DNA of 17,602 bases from Sphingomonadales bacterium (GTDB taxonomy: Bacteria > Pseudomonadota > Alphaproteobacteria > Sphingomonadales > Sphingomonadaceae). Under the pieces are notes generated by a model, which saw nothing but the letters and a program-made list of their open reading frames with translations, was not told the origin of the DNA and ran no database searches. Position numbers and translations under genes: made by a program. Shown here piece by piece: positions 1-7,653 of this stretch; position 1 is the first letter of the stretch; every line of letters begins with the position of its first letter. Where the stretch lies: the NCBI GenBank assembly GCA_004292705.1, contig RDXA01000349.1, positions 1-17,602 of the forward strand, given 5' to 3'.

Positions 1-1061
1 CGCTCGATCGCCTCGCCCACCCGGCGCGCTTCTTCGGGCGCGTCCCACACGCCGATGACCTTGACCTTGTCGCCGCCATTGACCTCGGTCCACAGGGTCT
101 TGTCGTGGCGCTGGCTGTTGGCGCGGATCAGGCCCGAAGCCGCGCCCAAGATATGCGGGGTAGAGCGGTAATTCTGTTCGAGCCGGATCACCTGCGCGCC
201 CGGAAAATCCTTCTCGAACCTGAGGATGTTGGCGACTTCCGCCCCGCGCCAGGAATAGATCGACTGGTCATCATCGCCCACGACGCAGATGTTCTTGTGC
301 TCCTGCGCCAGCAGCCGCAGCCACAGATACTGGACCGCGTTGGTATCCTGATATTCGTCCACCATGATGTAGCGGAAGGCGCGCTGGTAATGGCTGAGGA
401 TGTCGTGATGCGTGCGCAGGATGTTCAGCATGTGCAGCATCAGATCGCCGAAATCACAGGCGTTCAGGGCCTTCAAGCGCTCCTGATACCGGGTGTAGAG
501 CGCAGTGCCCTGGCCATTGGCATAGGCTTCGTTCTCCACCGCATCGAGATCGGCGGGGTTGAGGCCGCGGTTCTTCCAGCGATCGATCAGGCCCGCCAGT
601 TGCCGCGCGGGCCAGCGCTTTTCGTCGAGATCGGCTTCGGCGATGAGCTGTTTGAGCAGCCGCAGCTGATCATCGGTGTCGATGATGGTGTAATTGTGCT
701 GCAAGCCCACCAGTTCGGCATGGCGGCGCAGCATCTTGGCGCAGATCGAATGGAATGTGCCGAGCCACGGCAGACCTTCCGCCGCCGGGCCGAGCAGGTG
801 GCCGACCCGCTCGCGCATCTCGCGCGCGGCCTTGTTGGTGAAGGTGACGCACAGGATCTGCGAGGGGTAGGCGCGACGGGTCGCCACCAGATGGGCCAGC
901 CGCGCGGTGAGCGCCGCCGTCTTGCCCGTGCCCGCGCCCGCGAGCATCAGCACCGGGCCTTCGGTCGCGAGCACGGCGGAGCGCTGCGGGGGGTTGAGCC
1001 GTGCAGCATAGGCCGGGACGGGATCATGCGCGGGCGCAGCAGAAGGCAGGGTGGAGTTCAT
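1..1061 (-). CDS. uvrD: UvrD/PcrA-type superfamily 1 DNA helicase (3' part missing)
   Basis: ATP-dependent 3'-5' DNA helicase of the UvrD/Rep/PcrA family, acting in nucleotide excision and mismatch repair. Only the first 353 residues are in the window; the gene runs off the left edge, and family members are usually 700-800 residues. Visible motifs in order: Q-motif LNPPQ (22-26), Walker A GAGTGKT (42-48), motif Ia FTNKAA, motif Ib GTFHS, Walker B DEYQDT (235-240), motif III GDDDQSIYSWRG (262-273) and QNYRST (296-301). The ATG at 1059-1061 is chosen because the family N-terminus begins just before the Q-motif; no strong Shine-Dalgarno precedes it. It follows rsmD by 70 bases on the same strand and is probably cotranscribed. 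UvrD, PcrA and Rep cannot be separated without the C-terminus; uvrD is the usual alphaproteobacterial assignment. Confidence 0.93.
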   Translation of the reverse strand, partial: MNSTLPSAAPAHDPVPAYAARLNPPQRSAVLATEGPVLMLAGAGTGKTAALTARLAHLVATRRAYPSQILCVTFTNKAAREMRERVGHLLGPAAEGLPWLGTFHSICAKMLRRHAELVGLQHNYTIIDTDDQLRLLKQLIAEADLDEKRWPARQLAGLIDRWKNRGLNPADLDAVENEAYANGQGTALYTRYQERLKALNACDFGDLMLHMLNILRTHHDILSHYQRAFRYIMVDEYQDTNAVQYLWLRLLAQEHKNICVVGDDDQSIYSWRGAEVANILRFEKDFPGAQVIRLEQNYRSTPHILGAASGLIRANSQRHDKTLWTEVNGGDKVKVIGVWDAPEEARRVGEAIE

Positions 1062-1131
1062 CGCTTGTGAACAGGTAGGGAACGGTGCCGCCGCGGGCAA
1101 GTCGCTTCGCTGCGCTTATCGACCGCCCGCT

Positions 1132-1686
1132 TCAATCCCCGTCCACGGCGAGCCGCAACAGGCTGAGCTTGGCCTTGCCGACTTTGCGGGTCGTCTCGAC
1201 CACAAGGCCATTGATCGCAGGGTCTTCGTTGAAAGCGGTTTCGAGGCTGATCCACGTCTGCGGCCCGATCCAGCCAAGCCGCAGCAGCCGATCAAGCGCG
1301 ACCTCGCCCGCGCCCGAGTGATAGGGCGGATCGGCGAGGATCAGATCCAGCGGCTGGGTGGCGGCGCGCAACTGGGTGGCTGATCCTGCCTCGACGCGCG
1401 TCTGATCGCGGGCCTCCAGCGCGGTGATATTGGCGCGGATCGCATCGAGCGCAGGCCGGTCCTGCTCGACGAACAGGCAGTGCGCTGCCCCGCGCGAGAG
1501 CGCCTCCAGCCCCAGCGCGCCCGAGCCAGCGAACAGATCGGCCACCTGCAAACCCTCGAAATCGCCCAGACGGCTGGTGAGCATCGAGAACAGTGTCTCG
1601 CGCGTGCGGTCAGCCGTGGGGCGGGTGGCGTCGCCCTTGGGCGCGGCGAGCTTGCGCCCGCGCCATTGACCGGCGATGATCCTCAT
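1132..1686 (-). CDS. rsmD: 16S rRNA (guanine966-N2)-methyltransferase RsmD
   Basis: Transfers a methyl group from S-adenosylmethionine to N2 of G966 of 16S rRNA during small-subunit assembly. The 184-residue length is normal for RsmD. It has the N-terminal MRIIAGQWRGRKL signature, TRPT..R.RE.LFS near 21-34, SAM-binding motif I DLFAGSGALGLEALSRG (50-66) and a catalytic DPPY (119-122), the D-type form of the (N/D)PPY motif of amino methyltransferases. Its ATG overlaps the TGA of the upstream pseudouridine synthase in a shared ATGA at 1683-1686, so the two rRNA-modifying genes look translationally coupled. uvrD follows on the same strand. Confidence 0.95.
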   Translation of the reverse strand: MRIIAGQWRGRKLAAPKGDATRPTADRTRETLFSMLTSRLGDFEGLQVADLFAGSGALGLEALSRGAAHCLFVEQDRPALDAIRANITALEARDQTRVEAGSATQLRAATQPLDLILADPPYHSGAGEVALDRLLRLGWIGPQTWISLETAFNEDPAINGLVVETTRKVGKAKLSLLRLAVDGD

Positions 1687-2810
1687 GTCTTGGGCGCGCG
1701 CGGCGGGGTGAGGCCGCGGGTGGGCTTGGGCCGCTTGCGTGCGCCGGGGCCGGAGCGCGGCGTTGCGGGCTTGACCGCGCCCTTGCGATCGGCCCCGCGC
1801 GGGGCGTTGGTGAGTGTCTCGCGGGTCTCGCGGTCAGGGGCGCGGGGCGGGCGTGGGGTGCGCGGGGCAGGTGCTGCCTTGGCTCCCCGGCGCGGCGCGC
1901 CGGGCTCTGCGCTCTCATCCTTGCGCGGCGCGGGGCGGGCCGAGGGGCCCTTGCGTGCCGGGAGGCGGGCGGGAGGCGGGGCCTTGGCGGGGGCGGCGAC
2001 CACCACCTTCTCCGCTTTCTTCACGCCCCCGCGCGGGATCGGCGTGCCGGTCATCTCCGAGAGGAAATGCGCCACGGGCTTGCCGGTCAGCTCCACCGCC
2101 TGCCCCCGCGGCAGATCGCCGAGGTTGAAGGGGCCGTATCCGACGCGGATCAGGCGGTTGACCTGCAGCCCGAGATATTCGAGCACCCGGCGCACTTCGC
2201 GGTTCTTGCCTTCGGTGATGGTCATTTCGACCCACAGATTGCGCCCGCTGCTGCGCTCAAGGTTCGCGTTGATCGAGCCGTAGCGCACGCCCTCGATCTC
2301 GACCCCGTCCATCAGGTCTTCGAGCTGGCTCTGCGTCACCACCCCGAAGGCGCGGGCGCGGTAGGTGCGCGGCACGCCGCTGGCGGGGAGTTCGAGCGTG
2401 CGCTTCAGCCCGCCGTCGTTGGTGAGCAGCAGCAGGCCTTCGGTGTTCATGTCGAGCCGCCCGATCGGCATCAGCCGCGGTGTGCCCTTGGGCAGGGCAT
2501 TGCGCAGCGCGGTGTAGATCGTGGGGCGGCCAGCCGGGTCGCGTTCTGCGGTGATCAGGCCGGTGGGCTTGTTGAAGGCGAACAGCCGTGTGGCCTCAGC
2601 CGCAGCGACGGGATTGCCGTCGACCGTCACGCCCCTGAGGCTCGCAAGGATCGTTGCCGGGGTATCCAGCACCTTGCCATCCACCGCCACGCGCCCCTCG
2701 GCAATCATCCGCTCGATCTCGCGGCGGCTGGCAACGCCAGCGCGGGCGAGCAGCTTGGCAATGCGGTCGCCCTCGGGGCGCGTTTCGGAGCGAGAGGGCT
2801 GGCTGGGCAT
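1683..2810 (-). CDS. rluB: RluB/RsuA-family rRNA pseudouridine synthase with long basic C-terminal tail
   Basis: Isomerises a uridine in rRNA to pseudouridine. The order is an S4 RNA-binding domain at about 16-60 (IAKLLARAGVASRREIERMI), then the catalytic domain with FNKPTG (79-84), the active-site motif GRLDMNTEG (117-125, nucleophile Asp120), LLTNDG (128-133) and EGKNREVRR (200-208). The catalytic part ends near residue 255. Residues of about 255-375 form an Ala/Pro/Arg/Lys-rich, probably disordered, basic tail. RluB of E. coli (23S U2605) is the closest named family by motif and by having a tail, but RluE, RluF and RsuA share the same signature, so substrate identity is inferred. ATG 2808-2810 lacks an obvious Shine-Dalgarno; it lies 19 bases after the Rieske stop. 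The 3' end overlaps rsmD by 4 bases. Confidence 0.88.
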   Translation of the reverse strand: MPSQPSRSETRPEGDRIAKLLARAGVASRREIERMIAEGRVAVDGKVLDTPATILASLRGVTVDGNPVAAAEATRLFAFNKPTGLITAERDPAGRPTIYTALRNALPKGTPRLMPIGRLDMNTEGLLLLTNDGGLKRTLELPASGVPRTYRARAFGVVTQSQLEDLMDGVEIEGVRYGSINANLERSSGRNLWVEMTITEGKNREVRRVLEYLGLQVNRLIRVGYGPFNLGDLPRGQAVELTGKPVAHFLSEMTGTPIPRGGVKKAEKVVVAAPAKAPPPARLPARKGPSARPAPRKDESAEPGAPRRGAKAAPAPRTPRPPRAPDRETRETLTNAPRGADRKGAVKPATPRSGPGARKRPKPTRGLTPPRAPKT

Positions 2811-2829
2811 GGAGGCTGCGCCTAGGCGG

Positions 2830-3990
2830 TCAGGGTGCCGCTCGCAAGGCCTCGCTCACGATCTGGTCGAACCTTGCAATTCCGCCTTCGAGCGTGCCGA
2901 GCGTCAGGTGCTCCACCGCGCCCGATGCCAGCCCCTGCTGGCCGAGTTCCGCCGCGCGGAAATCTTCCGAGGCGAACACCCCGCCGTCGAGCAGATTCCA
3001 GCTCTTTTCCCAATGCGCCAGCGCCTTGTCGGTCGCGGGTGCTTCGGGGATCAGCATGAAGTCCTCGACCAGCGTCAGATCATGCGCCTGCGGCATCAGC
3101 ACCATCACATTGATGTAATCGGGGCTGGGCACGATGATCGTGGCGGGCAGAAGCTGGTAGGCGAAGGTCACCACCCGGCGCAGCGCCGCCATGTCGGTAA
3201 GGTCGATCCCCTCCATCTCCTCCAGCCGCCCGACCGCCGAGCGTTGATGCGGGCCGATCTGGTCGCCCGCAGTGATCCCGTCCTTGAAGAAGGGGCCGAT
3301 GGTGGCGGCATGGAGGCGGGTGACGTGGTAGCTTTCAAGGAAGGCATCCATGATCAGCTTCCAGTTGCCGCGCACCGTGTGGAGCTTGCGCCGGAAGAGA
3401 TGGGCTTGCGGCAGGCCAAAAGTGGCAAGGTCTTCGCCCAGCGCGCTGGCATCGCTGAAATCGGCACCGGGCTGCGGTGCAAACCAGATCAGCCCTCCTG
3501 CTTCGAGACACGGTAACTCCACCAGACCGTAATCACCCTTGTCGAGCCCGGGAAAGGTCTCCGGCCGGGGCAGGGCCATCAACCCGCCGTCGAGCCGGTA
3601 GGTCCAGGCGTGATACGGACACACCAGCCGCTTGGCGCACTGCACATCGCTGCCTTCGACCAGCCGCGTGCCGCGATGGCGGCAGACATTGAGGAAGACG
3701 TGCGCGCGGCCCTCGGCATCGCGGGTGATCAGCAGCGGCCGACCGGTGGCGTCATGCGGCACCGCCATGCCTGCATCGGGCAGCAGCGCCGACGGCGCGA
3801 GCACCTGCGGCAGGCGATCAAACAGCGCGGCCTTTTCGCGCGCGAAGTGATCGGGGCAGGTATAATTCGTCGCTGGCACCCGCTGCACTGCGCCCGCCAC
3901 CTTGGCCCGGCCCTCGCGGATCGCCCCGGCCAGTGCCAATTGGCCCGGGGTGGGGCGCAAAATGGGCATATCTGTTGTTGCAGCGTTCAT
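2830..3990 (-). CDS. Rieske non-heme iron oxygenase, alpha subunit
   Basis: Likely hydroxylates or demethylates an aromatic or quaternary-ammonium substrate, taking electrons through its Rieske cluster. It is 386 residues from the ATG at 3988-3990. The Rieske 2Fe-2S motif is CRHRG...CPYHAW, with ligands Cys103, His105, Cys124 and His127. The mononuclear iron site is in NWKLIMDAFLESYHVTRLH (209-227), with His222 and His227 and a probable third ligand Asp343; Asp215 is the bridging acid expected between subunits. The substrate cannot be read from sequence. Upstream in-frame codons extend to 4110 but cross the divergent promoter region and the transporter start, so I reject that extension. No beta subunit, ferredoxin or reductase lies next to it, so redox partners must be encoded elsewhere. 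The pseudouridine synthase follows 19 bases downstream, which may be read-through rather than a functional link. Confidence 0.9.
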   Translation of the reverse strand: MNAATTDMPILRPTPGQLALAGAIREGRAKVAGAVQRVPATNYTCPDHFAREKAALFDRLPQVLAPSALLPDAGMAVPHDATGRPLLITRDAEGRAHVFLNVCRHRGTRLVEGSDVQCAKRLVCPYHAWTYRLDGGLMALPRPETFPGLDKGDYGLVELPCLEAGGLIWFAPQPGADFSDASALGEDLATFGLPQAHLFRRKLHTVRGNWKLIMDAFLESYHVTRLHAATIGPFFKDGITAGDQIGPHQRSAVGRLEEMEGIDLTDMAALRRVVTFAYQLLPATIIVPSPDYINVMVLMPQAHDLTLVEDFMLIPEAPATDKALAHWEKSWNLLDGGVFASEDFRAAELGQQGLASGAVEHLTLGTLEGGIARFDQIVSEALRAAP

Positions 3991-4060
3991 GGCTCTTTTC
4001 TCATCCTCTCCTGCCGGACTAGTGTGCCAGACATCGGGATCAAGCAAAAGGACTGCCTGC
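3991..4060. promoter_or_regulatory. Divergent intergenic region, Rieske gene and AmpG-like transporter
   Basis: These 70 bases separate two divergent start codons, so both promoters must sit here or reach into the genes. On the plus strand, AAAAGGA at 4046-4052 is a good Shine-Dalgarno 8 bases before the transporter ATG, which supports that start. On the minus strand, purine-rich AGGAGAGGA lies about 13 bases before the Rieske ATG, further than ideal. A weak minus-strand TTGCTT / CACTAG pair with 17-base spacing could be a -35/-10, but I would not call it a promoter without transcript data. I see no clear operator palindrome. Confidence 0.4.
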
Positions 4061-5383
4061 ATGGATGACTTGGGGGCTACGGCGCGGCGCGACTGGGTGG
4101 GGGCGCTCAAGCCGTATCTGGAGAAGGAATCGCTGGCCGCGTTCTTCCTCGGCGTGTCCTCGGGCTTTCCCTATGCGCTGATTGGCGCGACGCTGACCAG
4201 CCGGCTGGCGCAGGACGGGATCGACAAGAAGACCGTCACCGCCTTCACGCTGGTGTTCCTCGCCTATAACTTCAAGTTCCTGTGGGCGTGGATGATCGAC
4301 GGGGTGCGGCTGCCGGTGCTGGGGGCGCTCGGCCAGCGGGTGTCGTGGATGCTGCTCACCGGAGCGCTGGTGATCGCGGCCGTGGCGAACCTCGCCTGGG
4401 TCGATCCGGCGAGCAATATCGGCTGGGTGGCGACCTCGGCGATCCTCGTCGGCATTGCCGGGGCGACCTTCGACATCGTGATCGACGCCTACCGGATCGA
4501 GACGCTGCGGCCCGACCAGCTCGGCGTAGGCTCCGGCATGACCCAATATGGCTGGCGGATCGGATCGGCGGCGGCGGGCGCGCTGGCGCTGGTGCTGGCC
4601 GCGCGGGTGGGGTGGGAACTGGCATACACCCTGTGCGCTGCCTTTGCGCTGCCCGCCATGCTGACCGCGCTGGTCATGGGTGAGCCTGCACGCCGCCGCA
4701 TCGCCGAGCGCAGCAAGGGGATCGGCGAGGCGCTGCGGGCGGTCTACGGCCCCTTTACCGAGTTCTTCCTGCGCAAGGGCGCGGTGCTGGTGCTGCTGTT
4801 CATCCTGCTCCACAAGATCGGCGACACGCTCGCGAACCTGACCGTGCGCCTGCTGCTCGATGACAAGGGCTACACCAATGACGAGATCGCCATCTACGAC
4901 GTGGGGGTGGGCTTCTGGGCGTTTCTGGTCGGGATCTTCATCGGCGGGGTGCTTTACTCGCGGCTCGGGATGAAGCGTTCGGTGCTGATCAGCCTCGTGC
5001 TGATGGGCGTTTCCAACTTCAGTTTTGCCCTGCTCGCTGCGGTCGACAAGACCAATGCGGGCCTCGCGGCGACCTTCCTGTTCGAGAACATCGCCAGCGG
5101 CATCGGCGGGGTGACGGTGGTGGCCTATTTCGCCGCGCTCACCGACTTGCGCTTCACTGCCTCGCAATATGCCCTGATTTCGGCGGCGGCGAGCATCGTC
5201 GGGCGGGTGCTGACGGGGACGACGGCGGGGGCGCTGGTGGAGAGCTTCGGCTATGTGAACTTCTACCTGTTCACCACGGCCGCCGCCCTGCCGGGGATCG
5301 TGCTGTTCTGGCTGATGATGCGCGCCGGGCTGATCGACGCCTCGATCGGGACGGCGGGGACCGAGGGGGGCGAGGGCAGCTAG
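4061..5383 (+). CDS. AmpG-family major facilitator transporter
   Basis: Inner-membrane transporter of the major facilitator superfamily, 440 residues. The N-terminal pattern KPYLEKESLAAFFLGVSSGF, then TSRLAQDGI and FLAYNFKFLWAWMID, matches the AmpG (muropeptide permease) family, which imports anhydro-muropeptides released during peptidoglycan turnover. I count about 12 hydrophobic segments: roughly 20-40, 55-75, 86-105, 112-136, 156-178 and 179-198, a charged loop near 199-225, then six more to about 430. AmpG-like paralogues are common in alphaproteobacteria, so muropeptide transport is a family inference and another substrate is possible. The ATG at 4061 is preceded by AAAAGGA at 8-base spacing. 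The TAG at 5381-5383 overlaps the folC stop on the other strand. Confidence 0.85.
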   Translation: MDDLGATARRDWVGALKPYLEKESLAAFFLGVSSGFPYALIGATLTSRLAQDGIDKKTVTAFTLVFLAYNFKFLWAWMIDGVRLPVLGALGQRVSWMLLTGALVIAAVANLAWVDPASNIGWVATSAILVGIAGATFDIVIDAYRIETLRPDQLGVGSGMTQYGWRIGSAAAGALALVLAARVGWELAYTLCAAFALPAMLTALVMGEPARRRIAERSKGIGEALRAVYGPFTEFFLRKGAVLVLLFILLHKIGDTLANLTVRLLLDDKGYTNDEIAIYDVGVGFWAFLVGIFIGGVLYSRLGMKRSVLISLVLMGVSNFSFALLAAVDKTNAGLAATFLFENIASGIGGVTVVAYFAALTDLRFTASQYALISAAASIVGRVLTGTTAGALVESFGYVNFYLFTTAAALPGIVLFWLMMRAGLIDASIGTAGTEGGEGS

Positions 5384-6690
5384 TCCGGCAGCTCGTCGTT
5401 GAGCCTGAGCACCTCGCCCGCGAGGTAGAGCGAGCCTGCGATCAGCACTGGCAGACCATCATCGGGGATCATCGCCAGTGCGCTCGGCACATCGGGGGCA
5501 GGGTGGGCCTCGGGGCTGAAAGCTGAAGCCGGGTGCCAGTCGTGCCCCGGCACCGGCACGGCGGTGATGCTGGCGAGCGCTGGGCCGAGCGGACCGATCA
5601 GCGAAGCGGGGTCTTTCCCCTCGATCATGCCGATGATCAGATGCAGCCGCTGGCCCGCGAAATGCTCGCCCAGCATTGCGCCCGCCTGCGGGTTGTGCCC
5701 GCCATCGAGCCAGACTTCGCGCAAGCCCGCAATCGGGCCGGGCCGCAAACGCTGCATCCGTGCGGGCCAACGGGCGGCTTGAAGACCACGCGAGAACGCG
5801 CCGCACCGCACCGGCAACCGATCCTGGTGGCGCAGCATGGCAATGGCGAGCCCCGCGTTCTGGAACTGGTGCACACCGGGCAGGGCGGGCGGGTCGAGGT
5901 TCATGCCGTCGATCCCATCCTTGCCGGTATGGTCCGAATAGGCGAGGCCCCCGTCACAGGGAGAGGCGAACCAGTCCTCGCCCTGAACGAACAGTCGCGC
6001 TCCCTTGGCTTCAGCCACGGTTGCGATGCTGTCGGTCTCGATCGCGGGACGCGCGATGTTGACAAGCGGAACGCCGCGCTTGGCAATCCCCGCCTTCTCG
6101 AACGCGATCCGCGCCATGGGCTCAGTCGGCACGCCATCCTCGGGCGCGAGCAGGAAGCGTTCGTGATCGAGGCCCAGCGCCGCAATCCCGCAAGCGGCGA
6201 GCACATCGGGCTCCAGCACATTGGTCGCATCGAAGCGCCCGCCCATGCCGACTTCGACAATGCAGACGTCAGCGGGCGTGCGGCTGAAGGCGAGGAACGC
6301 GGCGGCGATGGTGACTTCGAAGAAGCTGGGGCCGAGGTCTGCCCCGGCGTCCAAGACTTCCTCAAGAACATCGGCCAGCATCGCGTCAGAGATCAGCTCG
6401 CCTGCCAGCCGGATGCGTTCGTTGTAACGCACCAGATGCGGCGAGGTGGTAACATGGACGCGGTAGCCCTCGGCCTCCAGCATCGCGCGCAGGAAGGCGC
6501 AGGTCGATCCCTTGCCGTTGGTGCCTGCTACATGGAAGGTGGGCGGCAGCTGGCGGTGCGGATTGCCAAGGCGCTCCATCAGCGCGCGGATGGTGTCGAG
6601 GCCAAGCCGCCCCTGCGGCAGGCTCAGCGCCGCCAACCGATCAAGCAGCGCCTGAACGCGCGGGTCGTCGGAACGGCCGAAGTCTCTCAC
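5380..6690 (-). CDS. folC: Bifunctional folylpolyglutamate synthase / dihydrofolate synthase FolC
   Basis: Adds glutamate to dihydropteroate and to reduced folates with ATP, giving folate and its polyglutamates in the cytosol. From the GTG at 6688-6690 it is 436 residues, typical of FolC. Motifs: P-loop GTNGKGS (56-62), TSPHLVRYNERI (82-93) and EVGMGGRFDATN in the central domain; LDGGHNP lies near the C-terminal domain. I chose GTG 6690 because the family N-terminus (RSDDPRVQALLDRL) starts right after it and GGAGGGG lies 6 bases upstream. A longer in-frame GTG at 6747 would only add residues encoded by the palindromic repeat. It is the last gene of the operon, 108 bases after accD, and ends inside a CTAG shared with the convergent transporter. 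Confidence 0.94.
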   Translation of the reverse strand: MRDFGRSDDPRVQALLDRLAALSLPQGRLGLDTIRALMERLGNPHRQLPPTFHVAGTNGKGSTCAFLRAMLEAEGYRVHVTTSPHLVRYNERIRLAGELISDAMLADVLEEVLDAGADLGPSFFEVTIAAAFLAFSRTPADVCIVEVGMGGRFDATNVLEPDVLAACGIAALGLDHERFLLAPEDGVPTEPMARIAFEKAGIAKRGVPLVNIARPAIETDSIATVAEAKGARLFVQGEDWFASPCDGGLAYSDHTGKDGIDGMNLDPPALPGVHQFQNAGLAIAMLRHQDRLPVRCGAFSRGLQAARWPARMQRLRPGPIAGLREVWLDGGHNPQAGAMLGEHFAGQRLHLIIGMIEGKDPASLIGPLGPALASITAVPVPGHDWHPASAFSPEAHPAPDVPSALAMIPDDGLPVLIAGSLYLAGEVLRLNDELPD

Positions 6691-6696
6691 CGGGAG

Positions 6697-6729
6697 CCCC
6701 TCCCGCCTGCGGGAGGGGTTTGGGGTGGG
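6697..6729 (+). repeat. REP-like palindrome, copy 1 (overlaps folC ribosome-binding site)
   Basis: A perfect 10-base stem CCCCTCCCGC / GCGGGAGGGG around CT (6697-6718), followed by TTTGGGGTGGG. The same 33-base design occurs inverted at 6762-6794. The purine arm read on the minus strand, at 6697-6703, is the Shine-Dalgarno of folC (GGAGGGG, 6 bases before GTG). The form resembles the intergenic REP-like palindromes common in sphingomonad genomes. Confidence 0.88.
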
Positions 6730-6761
6730 AGAGAATCGTGCGCGCACATAGGTTGCACTTG

Positions 6762-6794
6762 CCCACCCCCGGCCCCTCCCGCAAGCGGGAGGGG
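6762..6794 (-). repeat. REP-like palindrome, copy 2 (inverted partner)
   Basis: A perfect 10-base stem CCCCTCCCGC / GCGGGAGGGG around AA (6773-6794), with the CCCACCCCCGG flank (6762-6772) on the opposite side from copy 1. Together the two copies form a head-to-head pair, as in bacterial interspersed mosaic elements. It starts 4 bases after the accD stop. No T-tract follows either stem, so I do not call it an intrinsic terminator. Confidence 0.88.
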
Positions 6795-6798
6795 GGAC

Positions 6799-7653
6799 TT
6801 ACGCCGCCTTGACCGGGGTCAGATAATCGAGAACGCTCGCCAACGTCGCCTTAAGCTCGCGGCGGTGCACCACCATGTCGACCATGCCGTGCTTGTGCAG
6901 ATACTCGGCGCGCTGGAAGCCCTCCGGCAGCTGCTCGCGGATCGTGTCCTGTATCACGCGCTGGCCGGCAAAGCCGATCAGCGCGCCCGGCTCGGCGATG
7001 TGGATGTCGCCGAGCATCGCGTAGCTCGCGGTGACGCCTCCGGTGGTGGGGTCGGACAGCACCACAATATAGGGCAGCCCGGCCTGCTTCAGCCTGCGGG
7101 TCATCACCGTCGCGCGCGGCATCTGCATCAGGCTGAGGATCCCCTCCTGCATCCGCGCACCGCCCGCCGCAGTCACCACCACGTAAGCGCAGCGCCGGTC
7201 GAGCGCCTTTTGCGCGCCTTCGCAGAAGGCCTGCCCCACGGCCATGCCCATCGAGCCGCCCATGAAGCTGAAATCCTGCACGCCCACGACGGCGGGCTTG
7301 GCGTCGATCATGCCCGAGCCGACCACGAAGGCATCCTCATGCGGGTTTGCGGCGCGCGCGGCCTTGAGGCGATCAGTGTACTTCTTGGTGTCCTTGAACT
7401 GCAACGGGTCCTCGGTGACCTTGGGCAGGGGCAGCACCTCGAAACCGGGATCGAGCAGCAGCGCAAGGCGTGCATCCGCCCCGATCCGCCCATGGTGCTC
7501 GCATTTCGGGCAGACCGAGAGGTTCGCCTCGTAGTCCTGCACGAACAGCATTTCCTGACAGGATGGGCACTTGATCCACAGGTCCTTTTCCGTCGTGGCT
7601 TTCTTCTCGGAAGAAAAGCCCAGGGAATTGCGAACGCGATTGAACCAGTTCAT
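6799..7653 (-). CDS. accD: Acetyl-CoA carboxylase carboxyltransferase subunit beta
   Basis: Beta half of the carboxyltransferase that, with AccA, moves carboxyl from carboxybiotin to acetyl-CoA to make malonyl-CoA, the first committed step of fatty-acid synthesis. It is 284 residues, normal for AccD. The N-terminal zinc ribbon is CPSC...CPKC with Cys29, Cys32, Cys48 and Cys51. The crotonase-fold core follows, with TAAGGARMQEG (161-171), SDPTTGGVTASYAMLGD (200-216) and EPGALIGFAGQRVI (221-234). The ATG at 7651-7653 overlaps the trpA stop in ATGA; longer in-frame readings only run antisense to nothing recognisable and through trpA. Coupling to trpA and position before folC match the common alphaproteobacterial order. 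Confidence 0.96.
   Translation of the reverse strand: MNWFNRVRNSLGFSSEKKATTEKDLWIKCPSCQEMLFVQDYEANLSVCPKCEHHGRIGADARLALLLDPGFEVLPLPKVTEDPLQFKDTKKYTDRLKAARAANPHEDAFVVGSGMIDAKPAVVGVQDFSFMGGSMGMAVGQAFCEGAQKALDRRCAYVVVTAAGGARMQEGILSLMQMPRATVMTRRLKQAGLPYIVVLSDPTTGGVTASYAMLGDIHIAEPGALIGFAGQRVIQDTIREQLPEGFQRAEYLHKHGMVDMVVHRRELKATLASVLDYLTPVKAA

Noticed and set aside
4040..5167. A 375-codon minus-strand open frame under the transporter
   Set aside because: Composition is Arg/His/Gln/Asp-rich as expected for an antisense frame, while the plus strand encodes a clean 12-helix transporter.
6697..6794. Repeat stems as an intrinsic terminator between accD and folC
   Set aside because: Strong stems but no T-tract, and folC continues in the same direction with a good ribosome-binding site.
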